From Sphingomonas sp. (GTDB lineage Bacteria; Pseudomonadota; Alphaproteobacteria; Sphingomonadales; Sphingomonadaceae), in contig JAFIGU010000081.1 in NCBI GenBank assembly GCA_017849555.1, forward strand, positions 1 through 64,000: DNA of 64,000 bases. Direction: 5' to 3'. This document shows positions 15,534-23,994 of this stretch, in pieces. Each line of letters opens with the position of its first letter. Positions within the stretch are counted from its first letter, which is position 1. Both the position numbers and the translations under genes were made by a program. The notes under the pieces were generated by a model. That model saw nothing but the letters and a program-made list of their open reading frames with translations, was not told the DNA's origin and ran no database searches.

Positions 15534-16193
15534 CTAGTCCCGATCCGGCGCCCCCAGCGGGAAGAAGGCGCGATAAGGCCGCGCCTCGTCGACCACCCGC
15601 GCCACCGAGGGATGCGCCAGCAACCGCGCCCGATAGGCCGAAAGCAACGGAAATTGCGCCCCGATCGGATGGACCCAATCGGCGTAGAACAGCGCGGGCG
15701 CGGCGGCGCAATCGGCGATCGTGAACCCGCCGCCGGTCGCCCATTGCCCGGCCTTCAGGCGGTTTTCGAGCCAGGCATAGCAGCGCTCGATCACGCGGTG
15801 CGCATCCTCGACCCCGGTCGGATCGCGGTTTTCCTCGGCGCGCAGCGCATTGCCGACGATCCGCTGCATCGGCGCATGGACATAATCGTCGAACACATCG
15901 GCCATCATCCGCGCATCGACCGCTTCGGCCCGATCCGCCGGCACCATCGGCGCGCCGCTGCCGTGGTACAGATCGAGATAGTCGATGATCGCATTGCTCT
16001 CGACCACTTCGCGCGCACCATCGACCAGCGCGGGAAATTGCCCGGTCGGCGCGAGCTTCGCCAGGCGCGCCAGATTGTCGGGATGATCGGGGTCGATCAT
16101 GCGGAATTCGAAGCGCACGTCGCGTTCATAGGCCGCGATCAGCGCCTTCCAGGTGAAAGACGAAAAGGGGTGGCCGTAGAGCGCGACGGTCAT
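15534..16193 (-). CDS. Glutathione S-transferase
   Basis: A 219-residue two-domain GST. The N-terminal thioredoxin fold (MTVALYGHPFSSFTWKALIA) carries the cis-Pro region PTGQFPALVDG and the glutathione-binding VVESNAIIDYLD. The C-terminal helical domain contains GFTIADCAAAPALFY, the usual N-capping Asp motif. The substrate is not predictable. It is the last gene of an ArsR-SRPBCC-GST operon with 4-base overlaps throughout, suggesting inducible detoxification. Confidence 0.9.
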   Translation of the reverse strand: MTVALYGHPFSSFTWKALIAAYERDVRFEFRMIDPDHPDNLARLAKLAPTGQFPALVDGAREVVESNAIIDYLDLYHGSGAPMVPADRAEAVDARMMADVFDDYVHAPMQRIVGNALRAEENRDPTGVEDAHRVIERCYAWLENRLKAGQWATGGGFTIADCAAAPALFYADWVHPIGAQFPLLSAYRARLLAHPSVARVVDEARPYRAFFPLGAPDRD

Positions 16194-16669
16194 TGGATGA
16201 CTCCCAGCGATTGAAGGACGTGCTCGATCATGTCGAATTGGATACCGGTGCCGTGGCGCCGTGCCTCGGTGCCGTCCTCGCCGTCGAGAAAGACGATCTG
16301 CTCGGTATAGGAAACGCGCGTCCCGTCACCGTCCGCCTCCAGCTCGAGGCTCGACAAGGTGACCGAATGGAACATCCCCGAATGATAGAGATCATAGGCG
16401 TAGACGAGCCGCTGGCCGGGCTCGATCAGGTGGAAGCGCGCGTCGAAGCGCGTCACCAGCCCGCTTTGAGTGAAATGGCCTTCGAGCAGCTCGTGCCCGC
16501 CGACGCGAAAGTCCATCGATCGTTTCCCCAGCGTCCATTGCTCCGGCGGCCCGGTGAACCATTGCGCCTTGATCGCCGGATCGGACCACGCCTCGAATAT
16601 CCTCTCGGGCGAGGCGGCCCATTTGCGCTTCAACGTAAACGTACCGTGGAAAAAGGGCGTCGTGGTCAT
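16190..16669 (-). CDS. SRPBCC (AHSA1/Bet v 1-like) protein
   Basis: A 159-residue AHSA1-type START-like ligand-binding protein. Landmarks are FTLKRKWAASPERIFEAWSD at the N-terminus, WFTGPPEQWTLGKRSMDFRV and the C-terminal helix ending HGTGIQFDMIEHVLQSL. Such proteins are almost always encoded beside an ArsR-type repressor, as here. The ligand is unknown. It overlaps the ArsR gene upstream and the GST gene downstream by 4 bases each. Confidence 0.88.
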   Translation of the reverse strand: MTTTPFFHGTFTLKRKWAASPERIFEAWSDPAIKAQWFTGPPEQWTLGKRSMDFRVGGHELLEGHFTQSGLVTRFDARFHLIEPGQRLVYAYDLYHSGMFHSVTLSSLELEADGDGTRVSYTEQIVFLDGEDGTEARRHGTGIQFDMIEHVLQSLGVIQ

Positions 16670-17043
16670 CGGTGTTCGCCTCCGTCGGCCGTGCCGCCGG
16701 CACCGGCCATATTTTGGAATTCATTGTTTTCGAGCAGTTTCCCGAGCCGGTCGAACCGCTGTTCCCAGAGCTGGCGACGCTCGTTGAGCCAATGTTCGAC
16801 GCGCATGATCGTCTCCGCCGAAATGCGGCATTCGCGGGTGCGGCCGCGTTTCTCGGTCGCGATCAGCCCGCTCGCTTCGAGCACCTGGACATGCTGGTGG
16901 ATCGCCGCGAGCGACGTCTCGAACGGCTTGGCCAATTCGCTCACCGACGCGGGCCCACGCGACAGGCGTTCGAGGATCGCGCGCCGCGTCCCGTCCGCGA
17001 GCGCGTGAAAGGCGAGGTCGAGTTGCGCCGAATACTCAAGCAT
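16666..17043 (-). CDS. ArsR-family transcriptional repressor
   Basis: A 125-residue winged-helix repressor. The domain covers residues 8-95 (FHALADGTRRAILERLSRGP, then AKPFETSLAAIHQHVQVLEA, then the wing EKRGRTRECRIS). No metal-binding Cys cluster is present, as in the SRPBCC-linked subgroup, so it probably senses an organic ligand. It is first in an operon with SRPBCC and GST genes. A 15-bp inverted repeat flanks its start and is a candidate autoregulatory site. Confidence 0.9.
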   Translation of the reverse strand: MLEYSAQLDLAFHALADGTRRAILERLSRGPASVSELAKPFETSLAAIHQHVQVLEASGLIATEKRGRTRECRISAETIMRVEHWLNERRQLWEQRFDRLGKLLENNEFQNMAGAGGTADGGEHR

Positions 17044-17100
17044 AGGCTTAAGTAACCGCGGCGCGGCCCGATAGTCAAGCCACTCCTTAAGTATTCGGCG
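17026..17100. promoter_or_regulatory. Inverted repeat around the ArsR start, candidate operator
   Basis: CGCCGAATACTCAAG at 17026-17040 and CTTAAGTATTCGGCG at 17086-17100 are mirror images with one mismatch. A further CTTAAGTA lies between them at 17047-17054. The left arm covers the start codon region of the repressor gene. Confidence 0.5.
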
Positions 17101-17106
17101 ACGCGG

Positions 17107-18276
17107 TTATGCGGGCGACAGGATCAGCCCGCTGGTCGGCACCCCGGTGCCGGCAGTAACGATGACATTGCTCACCCCCGCGACCTGATTGACCGACGTG
17201 CCGCGCACCAGCCGCACGCCTTCCGCGACGCCGTTGAGCCCGTGGATATAGGCCTCGCCCAATTGCCCGCCGTGGGTGTTGATCGGCAGCCGGCCGCCGA
17301 GCTCGATATTGCCCTCGCGAATGAAATCCTTCGCCTGCCCCTCGCGCGCGAAGCCGAAAGCTTCGAGCTGGGGCAGCACGAAGGGGGTGAAATGATCGTA
17401 GAGGATCGCCGCCTGCACGTCCGCGGGGCCGATCCCGGCCTGCGCGTAAAGCTGTTCGGCGACGATGTTCATCTCCGAGATGCGGCCGATATGCTTGCGG
17501 TAATAGCTCGTCATCATCTGGCTGTCGTCGCCCGCGCCTTGCGCCGCGGCGCGGATCACCGCGGGCGGCTGGCGCAGCGACTTCGCGCGCTCGACCGAGG
17601 TGACCACCACCGCCACCGCGCCGTCCGATTCCTGGCAGCAATCGAGCAGATGGAGCGGCTCGACAATCCAGCGGCTCGCCTGATGTTCCTCGAGCGTGAT
17701 CGGCTGCTGATAGAACCACGCCTTGGGGTTGGTCGCGGCGTGGCGCCGCGCGGCGACCGAGACGCGGCCGAAATCCTCCGAGGTGGCGCCGTGATCGTGC
17801 ATATAGCGCTGCGCCTGCATCGCCACCCACGAGGCGGGGGAGATCAGCCCGAACGGCACGTACCAGCCGTAATGGGCGGTCTCGGCGGTCGGCACCGGCG
17901 GCGGGGTATGCCCGGTGCCGAAGCGATATTGCGAACGCTCGTTCATCGCGCGGTAGCACACCACCGTCTTCGCGATCCCGGTCGCCACCGCCATTGCGGC
18001 GTGCATGATCGGCGCGCAGGCCGCGCCGCCGCCATAATGGATGCGGCTGTGGAATTTGAGCGCGCGCGCCCCGATCGCGCGGAACAGCTCGATCTCGGGG
18101 TTATTGTCCATCGTATAGGTGGAGAGCCCGTCAACCTCCGCCGGATCGATCCCGGCATCGGCCAGCGCCTCCAGCGTCGCCTCGACCGCGAGACGCAGCT
18201 CGGAACGCCCGCTGTTCTTGGAGAATTCGGTCGCGCCGATGCCGACGATCGCCGCCTTGTTGCTGATCGTGTCCAT
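17107..18276 (-). CDS. SCP2-type thiolase / Ltp2-like steroid side-chain aldolase
   Basis: A 389-residue thiolase-fold enzyme of the lipid-transfer (SCP2/Ltp) class. Landmarks are AAIVGIGATEFSKNSGRSEL at the N-terminus, HYGGGAACAPIMHAA around the position of the nucleophilic Cys, and INTHGGQLGEAYIHGLNG. In Mycobacterium the relative Ltp2 binds the DUF35 domain of ChsH2 and cleaves a 22-hydroxyacyl-CoA side chain by retro-aldol reaction, releasing propionyl-CoA. The order of genes here is the same, so an analogous role is likely. The ATG at 18276 shares one base with the stop of the MaoC gene. It is last in the operon. Confidence 0.88.
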   Translation of the reverse strand: MDTISNKAAIVGIGATEFSKNSGRSELRLAVEATLEALADAGIDPAEVDGLSTYTMDNNPEIELFRAIGARALKFHSRIHYGGGAACAPIMHAAMAVATGIAKTVVCYRAMNERSQYRFGTGHTPPPVPTAETAHYGWYVPFGLISPASWVAMQAQRYMHDHGATSEDFGRVSVAARRHAATNPKAWFYQQPITLEEHQASRWIVEPLHLLDCCQESDGAVAVVVTSVERAKSLRQPPAVIRAAAQGAGDDSQMMTSYYRKHIGRISEMNIVAEQLYAQAGIGPADVQAAILYDHFTPFVLPQLEAFGFAREGQAKDFIREGNIELGGRLPINTHGGQLGEAYIHGLNGVAEGVRLVRGTSVNQVAGVSNVIVTAGTGVPTSGLILSPA

Positions 18277-18689
18277 TAGCGCACCTCTTCCGCAAAACCG
18301 ATCGTGATGGTCGCGGCGACATGCTCGCCGATGCCGTTGCGGCCCGAAACCCTGATTTCCGCGGTCCGCGCCGCGGGGTCGATCGCCGCCACTTCGCCGC
18401 CGAGCTTCATCACATCGCCCGCAAAATTGGGCGCGCCGAGCCGGATCGCGATTCTGCGGATACGCGCGTTCGCTCCCGCCCAATCGGTGACGAAGCGCTG
18501 GACGAAGCCGTTGGTGGTCAGGATGTTCATGAAGATATCGGGCACCCCCGTCGCCTGCGCGGCGGCCTTGTCGTGGTGGACGTTCTCGAAATCATTGGTC
18601 GCGATCGCGCCGGCGACGATCGCCGAGGCGGTGATCGGGACGATAAGTTCGGGCAAGGCCTGCCCGGCGTGGAGATCGTCGAAGGTCAT
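18276..18689 (-). CDS. MaoC-like enoyl-CoA hydratase, ChsH1-like
   Basis: A 137-residue single hot-dog domain. The hydratase-2 motif appears as NDFENVHHDKAAAQATGVPD, with its Asp/His pair, followed by IFMNILTTNGFVQRFVTDWAG, a stretch I recognise from the mycobacterial ChsH1 group. ChsH1 pairs with the MaoC half of ChsH2 to hydrate a steroid enoyl-CoA, and a matching ChsH2-like gene lies two genes upstream. It overlaps the acyl-CoA dehydrogenase gene by 4 bases (ATGA). Confidence 0.88.
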   Translation of the reverse strand: MTFDDLHAGQALPELIVPITASAIVAGAIATNDFENVHHDKAAAQATGVPDIFMNILTTNGFVQRFVTDWAGANARIRRIAIRLGAPNFAGDVMKLGGEVAAIDPAARTAEIRVSGRNGIGEHVAATITIGFAEEVR

Positions 18690-19822
18690 GCGCGCGCTCC
18701 CGCAAGTGGCTGGGTGTCGCCGGCGGCGATCGCGCGGCCGATCGCCGCGAGCATCGGCTGCGCCCCGCCGAGCGCGAGCTCGACCTGCTTGGCAGCGAGG
18801 AAATAACGGTGGATCGGATAATCCATATCGGCGCCGATCCCGCCGTGGAGATGCTGCGCCGAATGCGACACGCGATGCCCGCCGATCGCCGCCCAATATT
18901 TGGCGGTCTCGATTTCGGCCGGCGCGGCGATGCCTTCATCGAGCAGCCACGCGGCGCGCAGCGCGGTCGAGCGCATCGCCTCGACATCGATGAAGCCGTC
19001 GGCGACGCGATGCTGCACCGCCTGCATCCCGCCGAGCGGGCGATCGAACTGGATGCGTTCGCTCGAATAAGCGGCGGTGCGGCGCAGGGCTTCGGCGCAA
19101 ATGCCGACCTGTAACGCAGCGAGCCCGGCGCGCGCGTGGTCGACGATCCAGCGCGCGATATCGGCGCCCTGCGCGGCCGACCCGAGCACGTCATCGGCTT
19201 GCGCCGCGCGGAAGGTGATCTGCGCCTGCGGTTCGCTGCTGGTGGTGCGCTGCGCGCCGATCTCGATGCCCGGCGTCGCCGGATCGATGAGGAAAACGAT
19301 CACCCCTTTCGCGCTGGTCGCCGGGACGAGGATGCACTCAGCCTCCGCGCCATAGGGCACCGCCGTCTTGACGCCATCGAGCGTCCAGCCGTTGCCCGAG
19401 CGGGTCGCGCGCAGCATCGGGCGCGCGGGATCGTGGTTGCCCACCTCCTCCAGCGCGGCGGTGAGGATCGCCTTGCCTGCAGCGACGCGCGGCAGGATCG
19501 CCTGTTGCGCGGCGCTCCCGAATGCCGCGATCGGCAGCGCGCCGGTCACGAGCGTCGCGTGGAGCGGCAACGGCGCGAGCGTGCGGCCCTGTTCTTCGAG
19601 CAGCAGCCCGAGCTCGATCATCCCCTGCCCCAGCCCGCCGTGCGCCTCCGGCACCGCGACGCCGAGCAGCCCGGCCTCGGCTAGTGTCTGCCACAGCGCC
19701 GCATCATAGGGGCGATCATCCTTCGCGAAGGCGCGCAGGCTATCGTCGTTGCTGTTGTCGGACAGGATCTGCGCGGCGAGATCGCGCAGGCTGGCCTGAT
19801 CCTCGGTGAGCGCGAAATCCAT
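18686..19822 (-). CDS. Acyl-CoA dehydrogenase, divergent subunit of a heteromeric pair
   Basis: A 378-residue ACAD-fold protein. The N-terminal helical domain starts MDFALTEDQASLRDLAAQIL. The middle beta-domain lacks the usual TEPGAGSD flavin-binding stretch (it reads NHDPARPMLRATRSGNGWTL), while the C-terminal domain keeps RIQFDRPLGGMQAVQHRVAD and HLHGGIGADMDYPIHRYF. Steroid side-chain dehydrogenases (ChsE1-ChsE2 type) are alpha2beta2 heterotetramers in which each subunit gives part of the flavin site, which fits one normal and one degenerate partner in the same operon. The other partner is at 20785-21957. Confidence 0.88.
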   Translation of the reverse strand: MDFALTEDQASLRDLAAQILSDNSNDDSLRAFAKDDRPYDAALWQTLAEAGLLGVAVPEAHGGLGQGMIELGLLLEEQGRTLAPLPLHATLVTGALPIAAFGSAAQQAILPRVAAGKAILTAALEEVGNHDPARPMLRATRSGNGWTLDGVKTAVPYGAEAECILVPATSAKGVIVFLIDPATPGIEIGAQRTTSSEPQAQITFRAAQADDVLGSAAQGADIARWIVDHARAGLAALQVGICAEALRRTAAYSSERIQFDRPLGGMQAVQHRVADGFIDVEAMRSTALRAAWLLDEGIAAPAEIETAKYWAAIGGHRVSHSAQHLHGGIGADMDYPIHRYFLAAKQVELALGGAQPMLAAIGRAIAAGDTQPLAGARA

Positions 19823-19834
19823 CCGTATCGCTCC

Positions 19835-20776
19835 TCAGGCCAGCCGGAAGGCGGGCAGGATGTAATCGGGCTCGACCTCGACGAAATCGAGCGTGACCGG
19901 CTTGCCGATCGCCACTTCGTCAGCCGTCGCGCCAAGCATATTGGCGACGATCCGCACGCCCTCCTCCAGCTCGACCAGCACCACCGGGAGCGGATAATCG
20001 AAGCACGGCAGTTGCGGCTGGTGCATGATGACGAAGCTGTGGATCGTCCCGCGCCCGCTCGCCTCCACGGTCGTCCAGTCGAACGACCCCGTCTCGGGGC
20101 AGGCCGGCACCGGCGGGTGGACGAGCCGCCCGCCGAACGACTGGATCAGCAATTTGCGTTGCTTCAGCCCCTCCCAGAAGAAGGCATTGTCATGCGTGAT
20201 CGCCGGGCGCGGATGCGGGAATTTGTTTGGCTTCTCGCCGTCCGCCGCTGGCGCCGCCTGCGTGAGCGGCGGCTTGAACTTGAGCACGCGGAACTTCATC
20301 CGTCCGACCGCGTCGCCGCGCTGGTCGGTAAACTCATAATCGATCGTCACGAAATGGCCGATGCCGAGCCCGGTGCGTTTCTCGTCCGATACGTCGGCGA
20401 CCGTCGCGCGCATGCTGACGATATCGCCTTCTTCGAGATAGCGGAGGTATTCCTGCTCGATATTGGTCGCGACGACCCCGGTATAGCCCGCGGCGTCGAA
20501 CAGCTGGAGCACCGGCATACCCTCGTCGGCGGTGCGTCCACCGGGGCGGTAGCGCGCCATCGTCCACACGTCGAGCATCGCCGGCGGGGCAACCGCGCCC
20601 GCGAAACCGCCCGCCGCGCGTACCTGCGGATCGTGCCACAGGGGATTGACGTCCCCCATCGCCTCGGCCCAGCGGCGGATCATCGGCTGGTTGACCGCAT
20701 CGCGCGCGGTGACCGGCGGGGTCGCTTCGCCGCCGACGAAAGCGCGCGCCCGGGTCAGCAAATCCTGTTCGGTCAT
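19835..20776 (-). CDS. MaoC dehydratase N-terminal / OB-fold (DUF35) fusion, ChsH2-like
   Basis: A 313-residue protein. Residues about 5-165 are a hot-dog MaoC-like domain (MIRRWAEAMGDVNPLWHDPQ, then FVTIDYEFTDQRGDAVG). Residues about 190-313 are a DUF35 OB-fold (FFWEGLKQRKLLIQSFGGRL, then DYPLPVVLVELEEGVRIVAN). The size and domain order equal those of ChsH2 (about 311 residues), whose DUF35 half recruits Ltp2. One oddity is that the zinc-ribbon cysteines normally found between the two strands are nearly absent; only the Cys in VPACPETG remains. The ATG at 20776 has AGGTGAGG upstream and starts 8 bases after the previous stop. Confidence 0.85.
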   Translation of the reverse strand: MTEQDLLTRARAFVGGEATPPVTARDAVNQPMIRRWAEAMGDVNPLWHDPQVRAAGGFAGAVAPPAMLDVWTMARYRPGGRTADEGMPVLQLFDAAGYTGVVATNIEQEYLRYLEEGDIVSMRATVADVSDEKRTGLGIGHFVTIDYEFTDQRGDAVGRMKFRVLKFKPPLTQAAPAADGEKPNKFPHPRPAITHDNAFFWEGLKQRKLLIQSFGGRLVHPPVPACPETGSFDWTTVEASGRGTIHSFVIMHQPQLPCFDYPLPVVLVELEEGVRIVANMLGATADEVAIGKPVTLDFVEVEPDYILPAFRLA

Positions 20777-20784
20777 GTCCGTCC

Positions 20785-21957
20785 TCACCTTGCGCGCGGC
20801 ATATTGAACCCGACCTGCGCCACCATATCGCGCAGCACCTCGGCGGTGCCCCCGCCGAAAGTGTTGATCTGGCATTTGCGATATTCGCGCTCGATCCGCC
20901 CGCGGAGCTGCGCGCCGGGCGAACCGCCGCGGACCAGCCCCGCCGCGCCCATCACGTCGAGCAGCAGGCGGAGCGCGCGGATCATCCCCTCGGTGCCGAA
21001 CACCTTGAGCCCGCTCGCCAGCTCGGGCCGCGTCACCCCCTGCGACACTTCCCAGCCGACGCGATCTCCCATCAGCCCGATCGCCCGCAGCAAGGCATAG
21101 CATTCGCCGAGCGCGAGCTGGACCCAGCCCTGATCGATCAGCCGCCCGCCGTCGGGGGTAGCGATGCCGCGCGCCCAGTTCACCACGTCGTCGAAACAGC
21201 CGTTGCCGCCGTAGGTCAGCGCGGCGAGCCCGATCCGCTCGTGGTTGAGCTGTTCGGCGATCAGCCGCCAGCCGGCATTCTCCGCGCCGATGATCATCGA
21301 CGCGGGGACGCGGACGTCCTCGTAATAAGTGACGTTGGTGCGGATGCCCCCCACCGTCCAGATCGGCGAGACCGAGAAGCCGGGCGTCGTGGTATCCATC
21401 ATGAAGATGGTGATGCCCTTGTGCTTGGGCGCCGCGGGATCGGTGCGCGCGGCGAGGAAGACGTAATCGGCGCCCTCCGCCCCGCTGGTGAATATCTTCT
21501 GCCCGTTGATCACGAAATCATCGCCGTCGCGCACCGCGCGGGTCTTGAGCGCGGCGAGGTCCGACCCCGCGCCCGGCTCGGTATAGCCGATCGCGAAGAT
21601 CAGATCGCCGCTCGCGATGCGCGGCAATATCTCGCGCTTCTGCGCCTCGGTGCCGAGCCGCATCAGCGCCGGGCCGACGGTGTTGACGGTGACGAAGGGG
21701 AACGGCGCCTCTGCCAGCACCAACTCTTCGAGCAGGATCTTCTGCATCGCCGGATCGAGACCCTTGCCGCCATATTCGACCGGCCAGCCGGGGGTGAGCC
21801 AGCCGTCGCGCCCCATCTGGCGGATCACCTGACGATAGACCGGGCCGCTTTCCGCGCCGGCCGACGCCGCGCGCACCTCGTCGGTCATGATGCCGTGCAG
21901 ATAGGCGCGGAATTCGTCGCGCAGCGCTTTCTGCTCGGCGCTCGGCTCGACGCGCAT
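20785..21957 (-). CDS. Acyl-CoA dehydrogenase, flavin-binding partner
   Basis: A 390-residue acyl-CoA dehydrogenase with a complete flavin-binding stretch (AIGYTEPGAGSDLAALKTRA), VINGQKIFTSGAEGADYVFL, and the C-terminal INTFGGGTAEVLRDMVAQVG signature. It probably forms a heterotetramer with the divergent dehydrogenase encoded two genes downstream and introduces the first double bond into a branched side-chain acyl-CoA. The Met at 21957 (MRVEPSAEQKALRDEF) lies one base after the ligase stop (TGA-G-ATG) with GGAG 8 bases upstream; six more codons are open upstream. Confidence 0.9.
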   Translation of the reverse strand: MRVEPSAEQKALRDEFRAYLHGIMTDEVRAASAGAESGPVYRQVIRQMGRDGWLTPGWPVEYGGKGLDPAMQKILLEELVLAEAPFPFVTVNTVGPALMRLGTEAQKREILPRIASGDLIFAIGYTEPGAGSDLAALKTRAVRDGDDFVINGQKIFTSGAEGADYVFLAARTDPAAPKHKGITIFMMDTTTPGFSVSPIWTVGGIRTNVTYYEDVRVPASMIIGAENAGWRLIAEQLNHERIGLAALTYGGNGCFDDVVNWARGIATPDGGRLIDQGWVQLALGECYALLRAIGLMGDRVGWEVSQGVTRPELASGLKVFGTEGMIRALRLLLDVMGAAGLVRGGSPGAQLRGRIEREYRKCQINTFGGGTAEVLRDMVAQVGFNMPRAR

Positions 21958-21958
21958 C

Positions 21959-23776
21959 TCAATTCTCCGCAGCAAAAGGGGCGATGCCCAGCCGGGCGAG
22001 CGCCTCGGGCGTCAGCGGCACATAGCGGCCGGCGGCGGCGTCGGCGACGAACAGCGCATCGCCGTGGACGCGATCGGGGGCATAGCCTTCGCGCTGCAGC
22101 TCGACCTTGCGCAGCTTGAAAGTGGTGGTCATCTCCGCCTCGCGCGACAGGCGGACGAAGACCGGCACCGCATAATGCGCCAGCCGCGCGGTCGCGAATT
22201 GATAGAAAGCGTGCGGATCGAAGGCGGCGGGATCGGCATAGGTCAGCGCGACCATGCCGGCGCGCCCCTCGGTCGCGGGCACCTTCACGCCATAGACGTT
22301 GACCACATCGGGCCCGGCAAAGGCGCCGAGCACCGCGGCGACTTCCTCGGTCGAGACATTCTCGCCTTTCCAGCGATAAGTGTTGCCGATGCGATCGACG
22401 AAATAGAAATAATCCTCCGCGTCGAACCGTACGAGATCGCCCGAGCGGAACCAGACGTCGCCGCGCTTCACCACGTCGCGGAGCAATTTCTGCTCGGTCG
22501 CCGCGGCCGAGGTATAGCCCTCGAAATAGCCGCCGACCCCCGTGCCGCCGAGCACCTCGGCGATCAGCTCCGCCACCTCGCCGGGCCGGGCCTCGACCAG
22601 TCGGCCGTCGGCGTCGCGGATATGATCGTCGGCCTCGACGTCGTAGCGGACGAACTTCATGTTGGTGTGTGCGGGATAAGGCACGCGGCCGACCGAGCCG
22701 ACCTTGTTGTCGACATTGGTGATGCCGTAATTGGCCTCGGTCGAGCCCAGCCCCTCGAACACCTGCGCGACCCCGAACCGCTGCTGGAAGGCGGTCCACA
22801 ATTCGGCCTTTAGCCCGGCGCCGGTCATCACCCGCAGGCTGTTGTCGGCATCGTCGGCGCGCGCGGGCGCGTTGAGCAGATAGCGGCAGATCTCGCCGAT
22901 ATAATAGAAAGCGGTGACGCCGTGGCGCCGCACATCGGGCCAGAAACCGCTGACGGAGAATTTGCGCCTGAGCACGAACGGCACCCCGAAGGCGAGCGAG
23001 GTCGAGGGCACCACCATCCCGCCAGCGCCATGATAGAGCGGCAGCACGCAGTAAAACACATCGCCGGGGCCGAATTCCATCAGCCCGCCCATCATCTCCC
23101 CGGCGTTGACGAAGCGCATGTGGCTCATCTTCGCCGCCTTGGGCAGTCCGGTCGTCCCGCTGGTGAAGATCAGATAGAGCGGATCGCCCATCTTCACCCC
23201 GGCGCGGAGCGCCCGATCAGGGTTGGCATCGCTGGCGGCGGCCAGGTCGGCGTTGAAATCGCGCGCGCGGGCGAGCCCGAACAGCGGGCGCCCTTCCTCG
23301 GCCTGCTCCCACAACAGCCCGGGGATATCGGCGTCGGGCAGCTCGGCGACCGACCTGCCCAATTCGGCATCGACGATCAACGCCTTGGCGCCGACCTGCT
23401 TCATCGCATGCGCAAGGACATTGCCGGTGGCCGATGTGTTGATCAGCGCGGTGACGACGCCGATCTTGGCCAGCCCGAGCCAGATCGCGACGAAATCGGG
23501 CCGGTTGTACATCATCAGCGCGGCGACATCGCCCTTCCCCAGCCCCGCCGCCCGCGCGGCATGCGCGACGCGATTGGCGCGGGCATTGACCTCGGCGAAG
23601 GTCAGCCGCTGGTCCTCGAACAGGATGAACGGCGTATCGGCGTGATCGCCCGCGCGCTCCTCGAGCCGGTCGGCGACGGTATAGTCCTGATCGCGCGCGA
23701 AACCCGTGACGCGCGCATAGCCGCGCATCAGCCGGGCCATCGTCTCCTCGCGGCCGGGAACCACCCACTCGCCCAT
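21959..23776 (-). CDS. FATP-type long-chain/steroid acyl-CoA ligase
   Basis: A 605-residue adenylate-forming ligase of the very-long-chain/fatty acid transport protein type. The AMP-binding loop reads IFTSGTTGLPKAAKMSH (near residue 208), with the later motifs GYFEGYTS and DRIGNTYRWKGENVSTEEVA characteristic of the FATP class, which includes the mycobacterial sterol ligases FadD17 and FadD19. It converts the free side-chain acid to its CoA ester for the downstream dehydrogenases. An alternative start at 23740 (MARLMRGYARV) is possible. It is transcribed toward five catabolic genes with gaps of 1-12 bases. Confidence 0.88.
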   Translation of the reverse strand: MGEWVVPGREETMARLMRGYARVTGFARDQDYTVADRLEERAGDHADTPFILFEDQRLTFAEVNARANRVAHAARAAGLGKGDVAALMMYNRPDFVAIWLGLAKIGVVTALINTSATGNVLAHAMKQVGAKALIVDAELGRSVAELPDADIPGLLWEQAEEGRPLFGLARARDFNADLAAASDANPDRALRAGVKMGDPLYLIFTSGTTGLPKAAKMSHMRFVNAGEMMGGLMEFGPGDVFYCVLPLYHGAGGMVVPSTSLAFGVPFVLRRKFSVSGFWPDVRRHGVTAFYYIGEICRYLLNAPARADDADNSLRVMTGAGLKAELWTAFQQRFGVAQVFEGLGSTEANYGITNVDNKVGSVGRVPYPAHTNMKFVRYDVEADDHIRDADGRLVEARPGEVAELIAEVLGGTGVGGYFEGYTSAAATEQKLLRDVVKRGDVWFRSGDLVRFDAEDYFYFVDRIGNTYRWKGENVSTEEVAAVLGAFAGPDVVNVYGVKVPATEGRAGMVALTYADPAAFDPHAFYQFATARLAHYAVPVFVRLSREAEMTTTFKLRKVELQREGYAPDRVHGDALFVADAAAGRYVPLTPEALARLGIAPFAAEN

Positions 23777-23994
23777 CGCACCCGTCTCCCCCGCCCGCTT
23801 TTCGGGGCGGCTGAGTGGGTTCTAGGACGGGGTCGCGCCGCTTCGCAGGTCCAAAGTCAGGATAAATCGGCCGGTTTTGATATATTGAATCGGAAAATGG
23901 CGTCGCCGCTGCGGCTCCTGTCGGGCCTCATAAACCCCGTCGCCCCGGCCCTGAGCCGGGGTGACGACGGTGGGGCGAAACGTCGATCCCGACC

